From the NCBI GenBank assembly GCA_030015575.1, contig CM057349.1, positions 256,303,077 to 256,367,076 of the forward strand: 64,000 nt of DNA, read 5' to 3'. The stretch's first letter is position 1. Every line of letters starts with the position of its first letter. The position numbers were made by a program, and so were the translations under genes. The DNA comes from Agapanthus africanus (taxonomy: Eukaryota; Streptophyta; Magnoliopsida; Asparagales; Amaryllidaceae). This document shows positions 20,355 through 32,587 of this stretch, piece after piece. A model generated the notes under the pieces. It was not told the origin of the DNA. It made no database searches and worked only from the letters and a program-made list of their open reading frames with translations.

Positions 20355-21734
20355 AGTGGGAGTATGGTAGAACTGGAAGTGATTCCAGAACCGCAAACGA
20401 TTACTGAAGATTTGATAAAGAACCTAAAGATTCAATCTGTATTTGACATTCCATTGGCCACTCCGAAGATGTGGTGGGTAACCTCAGGCACCCGAGAGGT
20501 ACTCCGGTAGCCTCAAGGACGGTGACAGGGAGGTTCTTGTTTACCCAGACTTGCCATTGCTGTTGTTCCAGACTGTGAGACCCGGCAGGAGGATGAGTAT
20601 AGCGTCGTTCTAAACTAGCTTTAGAAGTGTACGTCTATATGACTCTGCCAGAGGGTTGTCATGGTCAGTGGGAGCAGTGGAAGCATTGGTGGAAAGGTGG
20701 CTTATGTCTATTTATAGACTAAAGCAAATATAGCGGAGATAGATCATCTATTTCTGATGCGACAGTCATAGGTTTGACTTCATCAGAATAGAGGATGGAT
20801 CTGTTAAGAAGGTAGTAGGGTGTGATGTCCTGATATTTGGATGACATACACGGAGTAGGAAGTGATATTCTTATACTACGATCGGTTATACTTTGGTCGT
20901 CACACAGGACTTGGATATTATATCAGACATTCTGGTCACTAGATCTATGGTTTTAGATCTAGATTTGGGTGGTTTCCCAATCAGGGTACTTTGACAACAT
21001 TCTATGAGTATTTAGAATGGACGACTCCCGGCACGGTAGTATACCTGCAGGTGATGGGGTCACCCTCTCTAAAGGTGTCTTACAGACTAAAGGGGAGAGG
21101 GATAGGCATGATTCGCAGATCACTTGCTTAGGCAATTGAGTCAATCATGAGATGTCAAGTACCACACCAGATGTTGTTTTTGCAGGAGATGCAATAAGTT
21201 GATATTGATCCAATCCTGGAGAAACATTCGGAAGCAGTTTTAGAACATAAGTTGATGTTCTAGGGATATGATAACAGCATTCTCCTTCGGGAGACAGTTA
21301 TCATTCCAGGCTTCCAAGGTGACCTGGATGACAGAGAGGTTGTCAGAGTTATAGTTTTCACTCTGACGAGGGGTACTATTTTGGACAGGTGGTCCAGGCG
21401 GATACTGAGGGAAGGATGGCGCAGGATACTGATTATGTTCAGTTGACGATACAGTCTAAGAAGTTTGGATTTGGAGTTCATTTATGAGCTAGGTCCCATC
21501 AGACATCCAGACATTCTAAGACAGGTATTGCTCATTTCGGGAGATGGCTTTCTCCGCGAACATGGGATATAGAGAGACATAGAAAGAAACATCACAGCGG
21601 ATCCACTCACTGAGGCTATTCCTCGAACGCAATAGTTTCGCAAACGAGCTTTGTGAGACTGACTAGTAGAGGAGTTGGGTGTTCGGTATCACACGGGCTG
21701 TGAGTATGCGACATCGCAATAATTAGCCTTGAGT
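20355..21734 (+). pseudogene. Shattered copia pol remnant (E3)
   Basis: Short stretches align with E1 pol in order. 20360-20430 resembles the integrase-RT linker, 20690-20790 the [13 protein letters not shown] region of RT, 20820-20900 the area around YVDD, and 21480-21730 the end of RNase H up to the polypurine tract. Frameshifts, stops and deletions are everywhere and no catalytic motif survives whole. E3 therefore cannot encode its own enzymes. Confidence 0.7.
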
Positions 21735-21747
21735 GCAAGTGGGAGAT

Positions 21748-23848
21748 TGTTGGATATAGTGCCCTCAGAGTCAATTATTGGATCACAGGCACGTGATTGC
21801 ATTGATTGAGGAGGACCTATGCCGGTAGGACAGTCTTACTCAAGATGATAGTATGCTATCTGGTTTATCTTATCGTGTACTGCTTTAGGTGACCTTACGA
21901 GTCGCTATTACACGTTGATAAAGCCCCTAGGATTCTTTCTTGACTACCAGCAGTATGAGAGCGATCATATACGTGAGAGCTGGAGTCTATAAGCACATCC
22001 TTAAAAGGTCCCTAGTCGTGGGAGTTTCGAGACAGGGCATCGATTCTCCAGAGTAGACTAGTGTATACAGTCGAGACCCCGACGAGGGGCGGTGGCTGGT
22101 CTCACAAGCCACTGGTGTCAGTTGGTTCACCTAAGATGTATACAGGTGCTCATTGGGTTATGAGTACACCGGACAGGACTCGCCGGGAGCCTGCTAGTTG
22201 GTATTATACCTGATGTCAGATAGCAGTTCCCTGGTGACATGTGTACAGGTTAGTTCATCGACCTGAGATCGTCATTTGTCCCGTGTGAGTTCCCATTGTA
22301 CTTAGATTACTACCCTACCACGCTCAAAGGAGACGTGCAAACAGGTTTTAGTTGGGTACAGTCCCGAGCCACATGGAGGCAGTGAGCGGATCTGCAGGGG
22401 TTCGTCTCTCCCGGTATTGGGGGTGAGGTCGCGCTGTGTCTAGGAGAGCCAGTACATGAAAAGTCCTTGGCCAAGGCAGGAGATTTGCTGGTAGGTATTC
22501 CAGTAGTATCTCAGGGTGTTCTGGGCTACACTCCGACACGACTTGTACCGCTATTGGGGGTCTGACTTTTACCAACCCTCTAGGCCCGCCATGCGATGCT
22601 CATAGACGAACGGACCGGACTGTACGGATATTGTCACTGACAGGCTCAGTAGGGTGTCAGGATGAGTTCGCTCATCGACGTCCCTTTTGGTCAATAGCTG
22701 GTGGCCCGTCACGTATGGCTGATACCTCTGACGTGCTAGTGGTTAAATCCACAGCCATGGTATTGACGAGTCTTTAGAGTCCACCACACACACAGTTACT
22801 CAGGTTTCGGGCGAAACGCTGTAGAGGCCGTATGGAGATATGGCAGGGTTCGATCAGATACGTGCGGTATTGCATGGATCGTGATCGGACGGTTTTTACT
22901 AGCCGGCTTTGGCTTAAGCCGGATCCTAGTTTTAGACAGTGTAGTTTTGTCTCTTTGCATTCGTATTCAGTGAGAGTACAAATGCAGGCATGTATATGCA
23001 GTCGCGGGGTTTTCCTGTAATTTATTACGGGATCAGTTTTCTGATGTTGCCAGTTTGCATTCCGTTCCGGCCGGTTTTCCTTTGTTCCTTCGCGGCCGGA
23101 CTTTTCGATGGAGGGGGTTATTTGCAAGTTTGCAAATAACTTATTGTGAGGGGGTTTCTTGCATTTGTGGCTTCATGTTTGTTCCTTCATGATGAGATTC
23201 CATTTTGGTCTCTTTCTTGCACTTATGAGATTAGAATGAGATAGACTTTGAGGTGACCATTTTTCCTTAGCTTTATCTTGCTATCTCTCCTCTTGTTATT
23301 GATTGATTTTTCTTTTTTCCCCACCATTCAAGAGAGGCCGGCCACTTGGGCAAAAGGAAGAGAGAGAGGTTCATTTGAGGGTAGTATTTTCTTCATCTCA
23401 TTTTCCTTGCTAAAAATGATGAGCTCATTTTTTTTTCCAAAGCTCATTCTCTTTCTCCACCTCCACCATGGCATCTTCAAACCCCAAAAGAGACAAGTTA
23501 CTACACTACATCTACAGCAAATCTTGGACGCGTCGGCTAGCCAACTTCGCGCCCGAGTTGCCTCGGTCCAGAGGTGGGAGCCCGTAAACGAACCCGGCTA
23601 CGTGGTGCCCTTTCCGACGAGGAAGTGACGGACGGAGATTCCGCGGGAGATCGATGTGGAGACGAAGACCGAAGGACACGGATCGCTTGGTATATCTCTT
23701 CACCCATCTTTTAGTTTGCTAGTAGCTAGGTTAATGGTCCGATCCGGGTTAAAAGTGCGCAGTGGTGCCGGTTTGCTAGTTTGCAAAGTTTTTCGTTTCC
23801 GCGTTTCCGGCTTCGGATCGACGGCCGGGGCGCCGCCGCGGACTTACA
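21748..23848 (+). repeat. E3 3' LTR (2101 bp)
   Basis: Starts TGTTGGATATAGTGCCC after a polypurine tract and ends GGACTTACA. It contains CCGGCTT (22903-22909) paired with AAGCCGG (22916-22922). It is clearly related to, but a different subfamily from, the E1 LTR. Confidence 0.93.
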
Positions 23849-24753
23849 CAAGTAAGAACAATAAATTCATAAGTGAGCTTATATTAATTAATGTAAATTA
23901 ATATATCAAATATATATAATTATACATTAAATTATTAACTCAACACTTGATTTAATAATCCGGCTATATCACATATAACCGACTAATATTATTTGTATCA
24001 ACTTATCGAATTAACACTTGATTCGATAACCCGGCTATATCACATATAACCGACCGATATCACATATCGCGAGATTAGAATACGATATCACATACGCGTA
24101 TTAATCTCGGTCCTGCACATATCACATATGTGCTCCTACTTCGTTTCGCCTGAGCCAGAAAACCTCTGTGTAGGACTCTAAAGGCTTGTCAATACGCTAG
24201 CAGTTGGTGGTGATTATATCACATACCTACAAACTATCAGCGGCACTAGCTGTACGTAACGGCTCCCAGCTATTAAACGATCAGAAGATCAACAAGCAAG
24301 CTTGCTCATACTCCCGTGAATCCAATAAGTAACACTACCGTACAGTCCGGTCTCTTCGTCTGATATGTCACATATCTAGCCTGGGGGTGTTATACGTCAG
24401 ACCCCAATAGCCTGATAAGTCATGTCGATGTGAGGCTCATAACGGTTCGAGAAACTACAGATAACATTTACCAGTAAATCTCAGCAACCTTGGCCAGGAA
24501 TTTCCTGTTATGGCCAATCGAGCATAGCGCAACATCAACCCCCAATACCGGGAGAGGCGAAACCCCTCCTATCGCTCATTGCCTCCATGTGACTCGGAAC
24601 TGTACCCAAAAACCACCTGTTTGCACGACTCAGTAGAGCCGTGGTAGGGTGGAAATCAAAGCACAGTGGAAGACACACAAGACTCTATGACGACCACGGG
24701 TTTACAGACTACCTTGTACCAGTGTCACCAGAGAACTGCTATCTGACGATAGG
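23849..24753 (-). repeat. E6 LTR, left visible part
   Basis: Minus-oriented LTR sequence similar to those of E5 and E7. It resumes in mid-LTR after E3 and is broken at 24753 by a solo LTR insertion, continuing at 27984. A ~50-bp segment containing CCGGCTATATCACATATAAC is duplicated in tandem (about 23941-23990 and 24012-24062). Confidence 0.8.
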
Positions 24754-27700
24754 TGTCACGACCCGAAGGTACGGAACGTGACTGGCACTTAAATTACGAA
24801 ACGTCTCAAGGCGTAACGTAATCTAAGTAAGACAAAGCCCAGAAGATCTAAACCATTAAAGAAATAGAGTGAAGGAAAACTTAACTTAAGAATGTGATTT
24901 TAGTAAAACAAAGTCACATTAAAATATTTTAAAAACATCAAAATTTCCCAAAAATTTCGGCAGAGTCTCCTTTGTAAAAACTGGCCCCGAAACGGGTACA
25001 ATACAAAATATGCATAAGTAGATAATAAAGGCATCCCTAAGTAGGAGCTAGCTCTTCGCCAAAGGCGGAATCACAACCACATGCAATATGTATATCAAAA
25101 GTGAGAAATAAGTATTTGAAAGCAAGAAATGAGAAACACCACGTTGGCTCAAGTGAGCATCGATACCAAACACTACAAATACAAGTCTCACGAGTCTCAC
25201 CGTCTAGTCCAATATACAAGGGTAGATGGAGTATACTAGATACAAAATAATACACAAAATGGAAACAAGATATCCTCGCAACCCACCTATGAGCAAAGCC
25301 GCAAGTCTAAGAAAAAGAAGCAAAGGAAGAAGTACGACCGCCGCTACTATGCTGACGGGTCGGACCTGCAAGATACTGTGGCACAACGGGAGTGAGTTGC
25401 CAACTCGTGAGTAGTAAGTAACATCTAATAAGGCTATCGTAAGTATGCACGCAAATGCGTCACAACCTACATATGCCAATATGATACGATGCTCCAGTAT
25501 GAACGTAACATGAATGCATAATCAAACCCGAAACCTGAACATGTCTGGTATGAGAAAATTTGTGTTCTTATCTTAGTAAAACTTCTGTGAAATAAACTGA
25601 AGTATCATCAACGAAATCAACAGAAAATCCGTGTCAAATATCGACACAATATATGTATATCTCAACATCTCAATATTTCAATATCTCATTATCTCAATAT
25701 CTCGGGCTCCGTCAGTCCGGATCGGCCCATATCATCCAATCTCACGACTACGTCGGTATCCTCTGGATATCCGCCGCGCCAATAATAACCGGTTGGTAGT
25801 CTGCCCCTGTCAGGCTCATCGTCTACAACTCGAGCTTCTTACCCCGGGGTACCTTACCGGGCGCACCATATACCCGAGACGGTTTATCCTACTCCTCGAA
25901 TCGGGTCTCAAAAACCAACAGAAATCAGAAAAACTCATGGTGGACGACACATACATCATATCACGAGAAAACCGCAACTTACATTTTAAAATGGTAATAA
26001 GTTCTTAAAATCCTTGCGGTTTTCCCCAAAATCCAGAAATCTCATAAGTACTGAAATCCTCAAGAAGAATCACAATATGTAAACATGTCGATGATGATGG
26101 AAGTCTATGATACGATAATATATACCATGCGCAATACGGCCACAAGCTATGCATGAATCATTATGCAATGAGATATGTATATATGACTAACAATCCTACG
26201 TATCCATCATAATGAAATGAATATACAAATACAAGTCTACAGATCATATATGAGGCAAATGCACAGATACCGATTCTAAGCAAGTTCTATAGTGTTCGTG
26301 ACATAGCAATTACCAATGGCGTGTGTGTTCACATAAAATAGTGCCCGTGCGGCAAAGACCAATGGTAATGGTGCAAGTGTCCTATGAGGTAATATCATAT
26401 ATATATAAGATAATGCAATGCAATGAGATGAATGACTAGGAGACTACGCATATAAATACAAGCACTACTAGTAATCCTGACTATCGGGCGTCTCGCGCCA
26501 TCCAGACGTCCTCCCATAGATGTGTACATCTACTCACCGGGACGCCTCGGCTAATCTGATCCGATCTCAGCCTTGTCTTTCCGCGCTACGTCCGACGCCT
26601 CTGCACCCGATCCTAGGATCGTACACAAGTAAATAAGAGGATAGATATGTAAATAATCACGGAAACAAACGATACAAGACAACCAACACGCACTAACTAG
26701 ACGCGTACGCACTTGGTGCACAAAACGCGCTCGCGACAACGCCACAAACCACAACTAAGGTCATTATACGTTGCAATCCCCAAACGTAGAACCCAATCGC
26801 ACCAATCACGCATTCACAACACACTAAATATTTTAGGAATTAGGTAATAATTCATCAAAACCTCAAACTTAATTAAAATGTATTTATTCCAAAAACCTAG
26901 TAAGCATCAATTAACCATTTTAGTGCAAATCTATATGTTTTAACAAATCTAGTGGCCACAATGTTCACTTAATATCTTAATTAGGCTACACAATTATTAA
27001 CTAAATTTTAATCTCACCTATTTACATTAAACAAGAAATTAGTTTGCAAGATATTTAATTAAGACAATTTGAAAGTAACAATTTGCAAATTAACAACTAG
27101 TTTAAATTTTCAAGTCTTAAGATGTTAAACTACACATTATAACCATAATCAAGTGATAAAAACCCTAACTTGAACCTAAATCCTTCTCTTGGAATTTGCA
27201 AACTTGCAATTAGAACCAATTTAATACTTAAATAGTTTAGATTCAAGTAATTAGCTAACAAAGCAACCATAAGGTTAAGACTTATACCTCAAAATTTTTG
27301 AAATCTAACATATAATTTGGCCTCCCAAAATGATTTCTTGCTTCAAGATCCAAGCTAGTTTGGGCCAAAGAAAATTGGATGAGAATTTAACTATAATTTA
27401 GTGAGAATTTGTAAGGATTTTTGATGGAAAATGAGGGGATTTGTGATGGGATGAAGTGGAGAAATGAAAGAGGCAGCAGGCCATGGTTTCGGCCAGAAAA
27501 GAAAATGAGAGGAGAGAGAGAGAGTGAGGTGTGTGTGTAAAAACATCCCCCATCATATTATATATTAACTTATTCAAAATTATTTCATTTTTCTAATTAA
27601 AATCCATCCTAGAATTTACTAGAACCATGGAGACTAAATGAGAAGAAGAGAACATGTTAATAAACTTGTTATTAAGTTGTCATGGTTCACAATAGTGTAA

Positions 27701-27983
27701 TTAACCCATTCTCATTTGTAATTAACACTAATTAAATGTATAAGTGAAAGCTTAAAATAATATTTAAAATAATTAATTAAGAAAATATTTAATTAAACTA
27801 GCAATTTATAAGTGAGCAATTAAATACCAAATACTAGCAATAATATAGCTAAAATAGGTATAATTAAGTCTATGAAAAAAATAATTATAATTAAGTTTTA
27901 CGGAAAACATGAATTATATTACCGATTATCGAAAAATTCACCTAAACTATTTTTTTTAAATTTTTAATTTTTAAAACGTTACA
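24754..27983 (-). mobile_element. S1: 3.2-kb gypsy-like solo LTR
   Basis: The ends are TGTCACGACCC...GTTACA (TG...CA), flanked on both sides by ATAGG (24749-24753 and 27984-27988), a perfect 5-bp target duplication. No PBS, internal region or long ORF is present, so it is a solo LTR. Minus orientation is inferred because the end reads GGGTCGTGACA on that strand, as in many plant gypsy LTRs, and a TATA-like run (27546-27566) is followed by a CT-rich tract in that direction. A related LTR starts at 63619. Confidence 0.85.
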
Positions 27984-28450
27984 ATAGGTATAATACAATT
28001 TAGGAGTTCTCGGCGAGTCATGTTCAGTGTACCCAGTCTCCACTGAGCACACGTATATCATCTTTGATGTCAAATACCAATAGATATGGGATCATCTATC
28101 GCCCATCAAATAGGTCAAGAAGCGCATACGCTAGTCTACTATGGAATACTGATACCCTGTCTCGATACACCCTTGACTGGGAACACATAAAGGATGTACT
28201 TATGGACTATTCTGGCTCCACTAGTATGATCTCCATCATAATCCTGGTAGTCAAGTACACATCCTAAGAGCTTTATCAACATGTAACAGAGAGACGGTAT
28301 AACAATACTAGTCAACATGTTAAGATAAAGAGTAACCAGATAGTATACTATCATGTCGAATAAAAAAGTCTTTCCTATATATGTCCAAACATCCATTGTA
28401 ATATACAATCATGTACAACAATGGCCTCTAGGGCATACATACAACTAACA
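27984..28450 (-). repeat. E6 LTR, right part (LTR 5' end)
   Basis: Continues the E6 LTR after S1 and ends AACTAACA, the complement of TGTTAGTT. The sequence to its right is the leader of E7 rather than a polypurine tract, so this is a 5' LTR or solo LTR inserted in E7. Confidence 0.8.
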
Positions 28451-29359
28451 TAGCCAAGCCCACATCCCTAAACCCCTATAAGTGCGGCAAGCAACCCTAC
28501 CGATTCTAAAATTAGGTTACCAGTCTCGACTCCTCGAGATGGCCACCCATTGGACTTTAGAATCCGGTCGCTTGTGCATCCCATCTTGGGTCTATCCTAA
28601 TACGGAAAAGTAAATAATATACATCAAGGTGACTACATCCTCATTTCCGGATATGCCCTAATAAAAGAATATTATATACAATGAATTACATGAATGAAAA
28701 TACAAAACACACATCTCACAAAACACCCGGTTATTCAATCACGACGATCCAATAGTTCATACATCAAACAAACAACATCACATTCATCAAATGTGTAATG
28801 CCATCCAATCGGCATATAGCGATTGCAAGATGTCTACCAACGCATGTCATAGAAAAGAAATGAAAAACCAGTCGATAGCTAAACTATATCGATATCCACG
28901 CTCGAAATTCATTCAAAAATCCAACACTTGAATCTTCGAACGAATTCCGATACCCAAAAAATCATGCGTTTTGTTTCGAAACGAGTTCAGAAAAAGTCCC
29001 GAATCGGAACACGTTAACCCCCAAACTGCCCACACCTTTTGAACCTTGATTTGTCCCCGAAACAGGGCCGAATTTAGGGCGAAAACAGCTCCGGATAAGG
29101 GCTGGAACTGGAACAGCCCCGAAATGGGGCTGATCCAGTGACTGTCCAGCTCCCATCCAGGGATGATTCGTCCTTGTATGGGTATTGGGTAGTTAAGATA
29201 GTATACAAAACTCTTGGTCCGAACCAAGAATCTGGTGGCTCCGGCATAAGCGATAAGTTGATTTTTAGGCGATTTCTAAAACTAGTTTTCAAAATCGAAT
29301 TATCGATATCTTTTCGGCTATCACTACAAGTTTAATATTTTAGTTTGGCACTGATACCA
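28451..29359 (-). other. E7 leader fragment with PBS
   Basis: Minus-strand leader similar to that of E5 (about 51110-51290). The PBS variant TGGTATCAGTGCC is at 29347-29359. About 222 nt after it is a two-tier stem: CTGGA (29108-29112) with TCCAG (29134-29138), and CAGCCCC (29114-29120) with GGGGCTG (29126-29132) around GAAAT. A second stem CAATCG/CGATTG (28806-28825) has the loop gcatatag. Confidence 0.75.
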
Positions 29360-29362
29360 ATT

Positions 29363-31528
29363 TGATGGAGTTTTAGCGCTCTAATGTGAATTTAGAAGCA
29401 AGCTAGTATGGTTTTCAAAAAACCTAGAGAGCAAAAACTGCACAAACCATAGGATCAAGGCTAAAAAATTAAATTTGACAACAAAAATGAGAGCTTTTTA
29501 ACTACTCGGGTAGAACTACAACCTTTGTAGCGTATCTTTCGTCTTCTAAAGCCCCACTTGAATTCTTGAACAAGCTAGGTTGATGAACCTCTAGGCCAAA
29601 AATGATCCACCTTGAGATAACACTAACATAAGCTCTCATTTCACTAAATAATCTAGCAGTGAAGAAAACAATCTAAACTAATTTGCTAATATAGTTTAGA
29701 TTGATGAAGTATGATTTTTACTCGCGTACCTTTCTTTTCTTTCTCTCCACTTTTTTTCAAGCAAAAAACAAGAGAGGAGATGAAGAAGATAAAGATGAGA
29801 ATGAGCATAGAAATGTGACAAGTCTTCAAAAGATTTAGCCATGGTTATCTTTAAGAATAAAACAAGCATGGGTCACTCACTCTACACACATCTTTAACAA
29901 ATGACTCATTTTCTTTTATCTTTAAAGATAAATGATAAATGATAAATCTCTTGATATTTATCTCATTTCAAATGTGATTCTCATATATCCATCTTCAATG
30001 TATCATCAACCACGACACTATATGTGTGTGTGTGTTATATTTATATCATATATAAATAATATATAAAGAGAAGGAAAAATAAATTGAGCATAATATTAGT
30101 TTATATCTTTTGAAGGAAAAATATTATGCTAATATTATGCTCAATTTATATAGAGAAGGAAAAATATATAAACTAATATTATGCTAAATTTATTTTTCCT
30201 TCTCTTTATATATATATAATAAATCAACACTTGATTTAATAATCTGGTTATATCATATATAATCCGGCTAATATTAAATAACGCTAGATTGAAATACGGT
30301 GTCATATACCCGTATTTAATCGAGCTCCCGCACATATCGCTATACATGCCCTACTTCGTTTTGCTTGTGCTAGGAAACCTCTGTATGGGACTCTAAAAAC
30401 GCATCAATACGCTGGCAATAGGTAATGAGCATACCAAATACCTAAAAGAATGTCAGTATCACTAGCTCTATGTAACAGCTATCCAGGTATAGAACGAATA
30501 GGAATATCAACAAGAGCAGGTCACTGAAAGGGAGATACTCGCAGCCGAGCTCTCGCTCTTTCCCACTCCCGCTGCCAACTTCGCGATAGAACGACCACCT
30601 AAAAGCGACATTTACCGTACAGTCCGGTCTCTTCGTCTGACATGTTGCATATCAGGTCTAGGGGTGGTATCGTCAGACCCTAATAACCCGATAAGTCATG
30701 TCGATGTGTGGCTTATAAATTAAGGAACTGCTGATAACACTTATAAGTAAATCTCATTAGCCCTGGCTAGAGCCTTGCGGTTATGGCCAATTGTGCATAG
30801 CACAATATCAACTCCCAATAGCGGGAGAGACGAAACCCCTTCTATCACTTATTGCCTCCATGTGATTCGGGACTGTACCCAGCCACTACATGTTTACACG
30901 ACTCAGTAGAGCCATGGTAGGAAGTAATCTAAAGCACAGTGGGAACCACACGAGACACTATGACGATCTCAGGTCTACACACTAACCTGTACTAGTGTCA
31001 CCAGAGAACTGCTATCTGGTATGGTACCATCTATGAGTTCTCGGTGAGTCCGTTCGGTGTACTCAGTCTCCAATGAGTATCTGTATACAATTTTTGGTGT
31101 CAAAACCAATGGTTATGGAATCAACCATCGCCCTATACAGGGTTAAGAAACGCATACACTAGTCTACTCTGAAATATCGATGCCATGTCTCGATACTCTC
31201 TCGACTATGAACATTTAAGGACGTGCTTGTGAACTGCTCAAGCCATACTAGTATGATCTCTATCATATTTCTAGTAGTCAAGCAGAGATCATATGAGCTT
31301 TATCAATATATGTATCAATAAAATAGTAAACTAAAACAAATATACATTCTAAGATATAAAAAAATCCAGATAGCATACTATCATAAGGATAAAAAAAACC
31401 AGATAGCATACTATTATAAGGAGCAAAAATATATATATATATATATAAGCATCCACTATAATATACAATAATATATAAGCAACCACTATAATATACAATA
31501 ATGGACTCTAGGACATACATATCACTAA
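29363..31528 (-). repeat. E7 5' LTR
   Basis: Minus-oriented LTR from just beyond the PBS to about 31528, where the complement of the usual LTR start is recognisable but its terminal bases have decayed. It includes a TATA-rich repeat zone and the 31-bp segment copied at 32240-32270. Most of E7 lies left of the E6 insertion, outside the window. Confidence 0.8.
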
Positions 31529-31541
31529 AGCCTCCTCAGCT

Positions 31542-31582
<41 letters not shown>

Positions 31583-31655
31583 CATCCACTATAATATACA
31601 ATAATGGACTTTAGGGCATATATATCACTAAAGCCTCCTCGGCTCCATCCTAAGA
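31446..31655. repeat. Local duplications and TA microsatellite at the E7 edge
   Basis: The segment AGCATCCACTATAATATACA recurs near 31447, 31477 (variant) and 31581. The last copy repeats the LTR end plus about 15 bp of flank (AGCCTCCTC(A/G)GCTCC). A (TA)n run lies at 31544-31580. Confidence 0.8.
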
Positions 31656-31845
31656 CTCCGCCCCTCGCCACCTGCCTCCACCGACCTGACCTGCTCCCGG
31701 CCGCCAGCTCTCTCGCCGCTCGCATCCTCCCCGGCTCCCCCTGCGCCTCCGTCTGCCTAGGGCCATCCTCCGCCCCTCTGGGACCATCTGCAACCTGCCA
31801 CTACCTACAGTCCTGCTCGTCAACCTCATGCCCCTCCCCCTTCCC
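31640..31845. other. GC-rich island of unknown origin
   Basis: About 200 bp strikingly richer in C (or G on the other strand) than its surroundings. Both strands have short open frames, but the frames lack conserved motifs and overlap each other, so I do not call a gene. It could be a fragment of a GC-rich first exon or a transduced piece. Confidence 0.4.
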
Positions 31846-32100
31846 AACTAAAAAAATAGTAGGAAAAAAAGATGCTGTTTAGAGTTGAGTTCAATGTTTT
31901 CAAGGTTTCGGTCAATAACCAAAAGGTAGGTTCACACAATATCTCACATGAGAATTTTATTTTCGGCCTCCATTTGAACCTAGAAGTAATTAGGTTGCGA
32001 ATACACAATCAAATTTTAATGTGCCCAGTGCACATTAAAGCTCGCCACAAGGGAGGCAAAAATAAAAAAGGACAGGTCAATGATATGCTTCCATGTTCTT

Positions 32101-32190
32101 ATATGAAACAAGCTGGTAATAATATAGTTCTTATTTATCAAATCTTATATATGAAACAAGCTGGTAATAATATAGTTCTTATTTATCAAA
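32101..32190. repeat. Tandem 42-bp duplication
   Basis: A 42-bp segment starting ATATGAAACAAGCTGG at 32101-32142 is repeated exactly at 32149-32190 (period 48). It lies downstream of the YTH gene stop. Confidence 0.9.
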
Positions 32191-32219
32191 CTTGAAGTGC
32201 AGAAGCAGAAGATGAAAAT

Positions 32220-32291
32220 TGAACAACATCGAACTAGCTATCAGGTCTAGGGGTGGTATCGTCAGACCCTGAACAACATCGAACTAGCTAT
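32220..32291. repeat. Filler insertion with 22-bp duplication, copied from E7 LTR
   Basis: A 22-bp segment (32220-32241) is repeated at 32270-32291. Between and overlapping them, 32240-32270 is identical over 31 bp to E7 LTR 30651-30681. This looks like a templated double-strand-break repair footprint. Confidence 0.85.
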
Positions 32292-32587
32292 AAGTGCAGC
32301 CTTCTTCATTTCCCAATAATGGTTTCAGATTCTGAACCTCTACATAGAAACTTATACAAGAGGATAACGGCCAAAAGAAGAGATGAGAAAATTGCAGCAT
32401 GACTAGAACCATGACATGTTAGTTGACTTTGCCCTATTATGAACTAAGATTTCACTTAAAAGCTAAATCTAACCTTTACCTATAGTCGTAAAGATTAAAA
32501 TCTAAACCTAAATTCCAAATAGTTAAGAAGCAAGTCCCGTCACATATATTTCTATGGCCACAGTTGATGATGACTACAATGAGTTAA
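32292..32587 (-). other. Likely 3' UTR or downstream flank of the YTH gene
   Basis: AT-rich, without convincing ORFs. It lies directly after the stop codon on the minus strand. I could not place a polyadenylation site. Confidence 0.4.

Larger units (their letters stand above)
14466..23848 (+). mobile_element. E3: coding-defunct copia-type element with well-kept LTRs
   Basis: The 5' LTR remnant (14466-16113) matches 22203-23848 of the 3' LTR (21748-23848). The missing first ~455 bp lie beyond the E1/E2 insertion. PBS, leader motifs and polypurine tract are present, but the 3.4-kb inner part has no long ORF. It is followed at 23849 by an E6 LTR in mid-sequence, so E3 inserted there (predicted target duplication CAAGT). 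Confidence 0.88.

Noticed and set aside
31604..31882. 92-codon plus-strand frame in the GC-rich island, with overlapping minus-strand frames
   Set aside because: Low-complexity, proline- and serine-rich, open on both strands as expected for GC-rich DNA, and without recognisable motifs.
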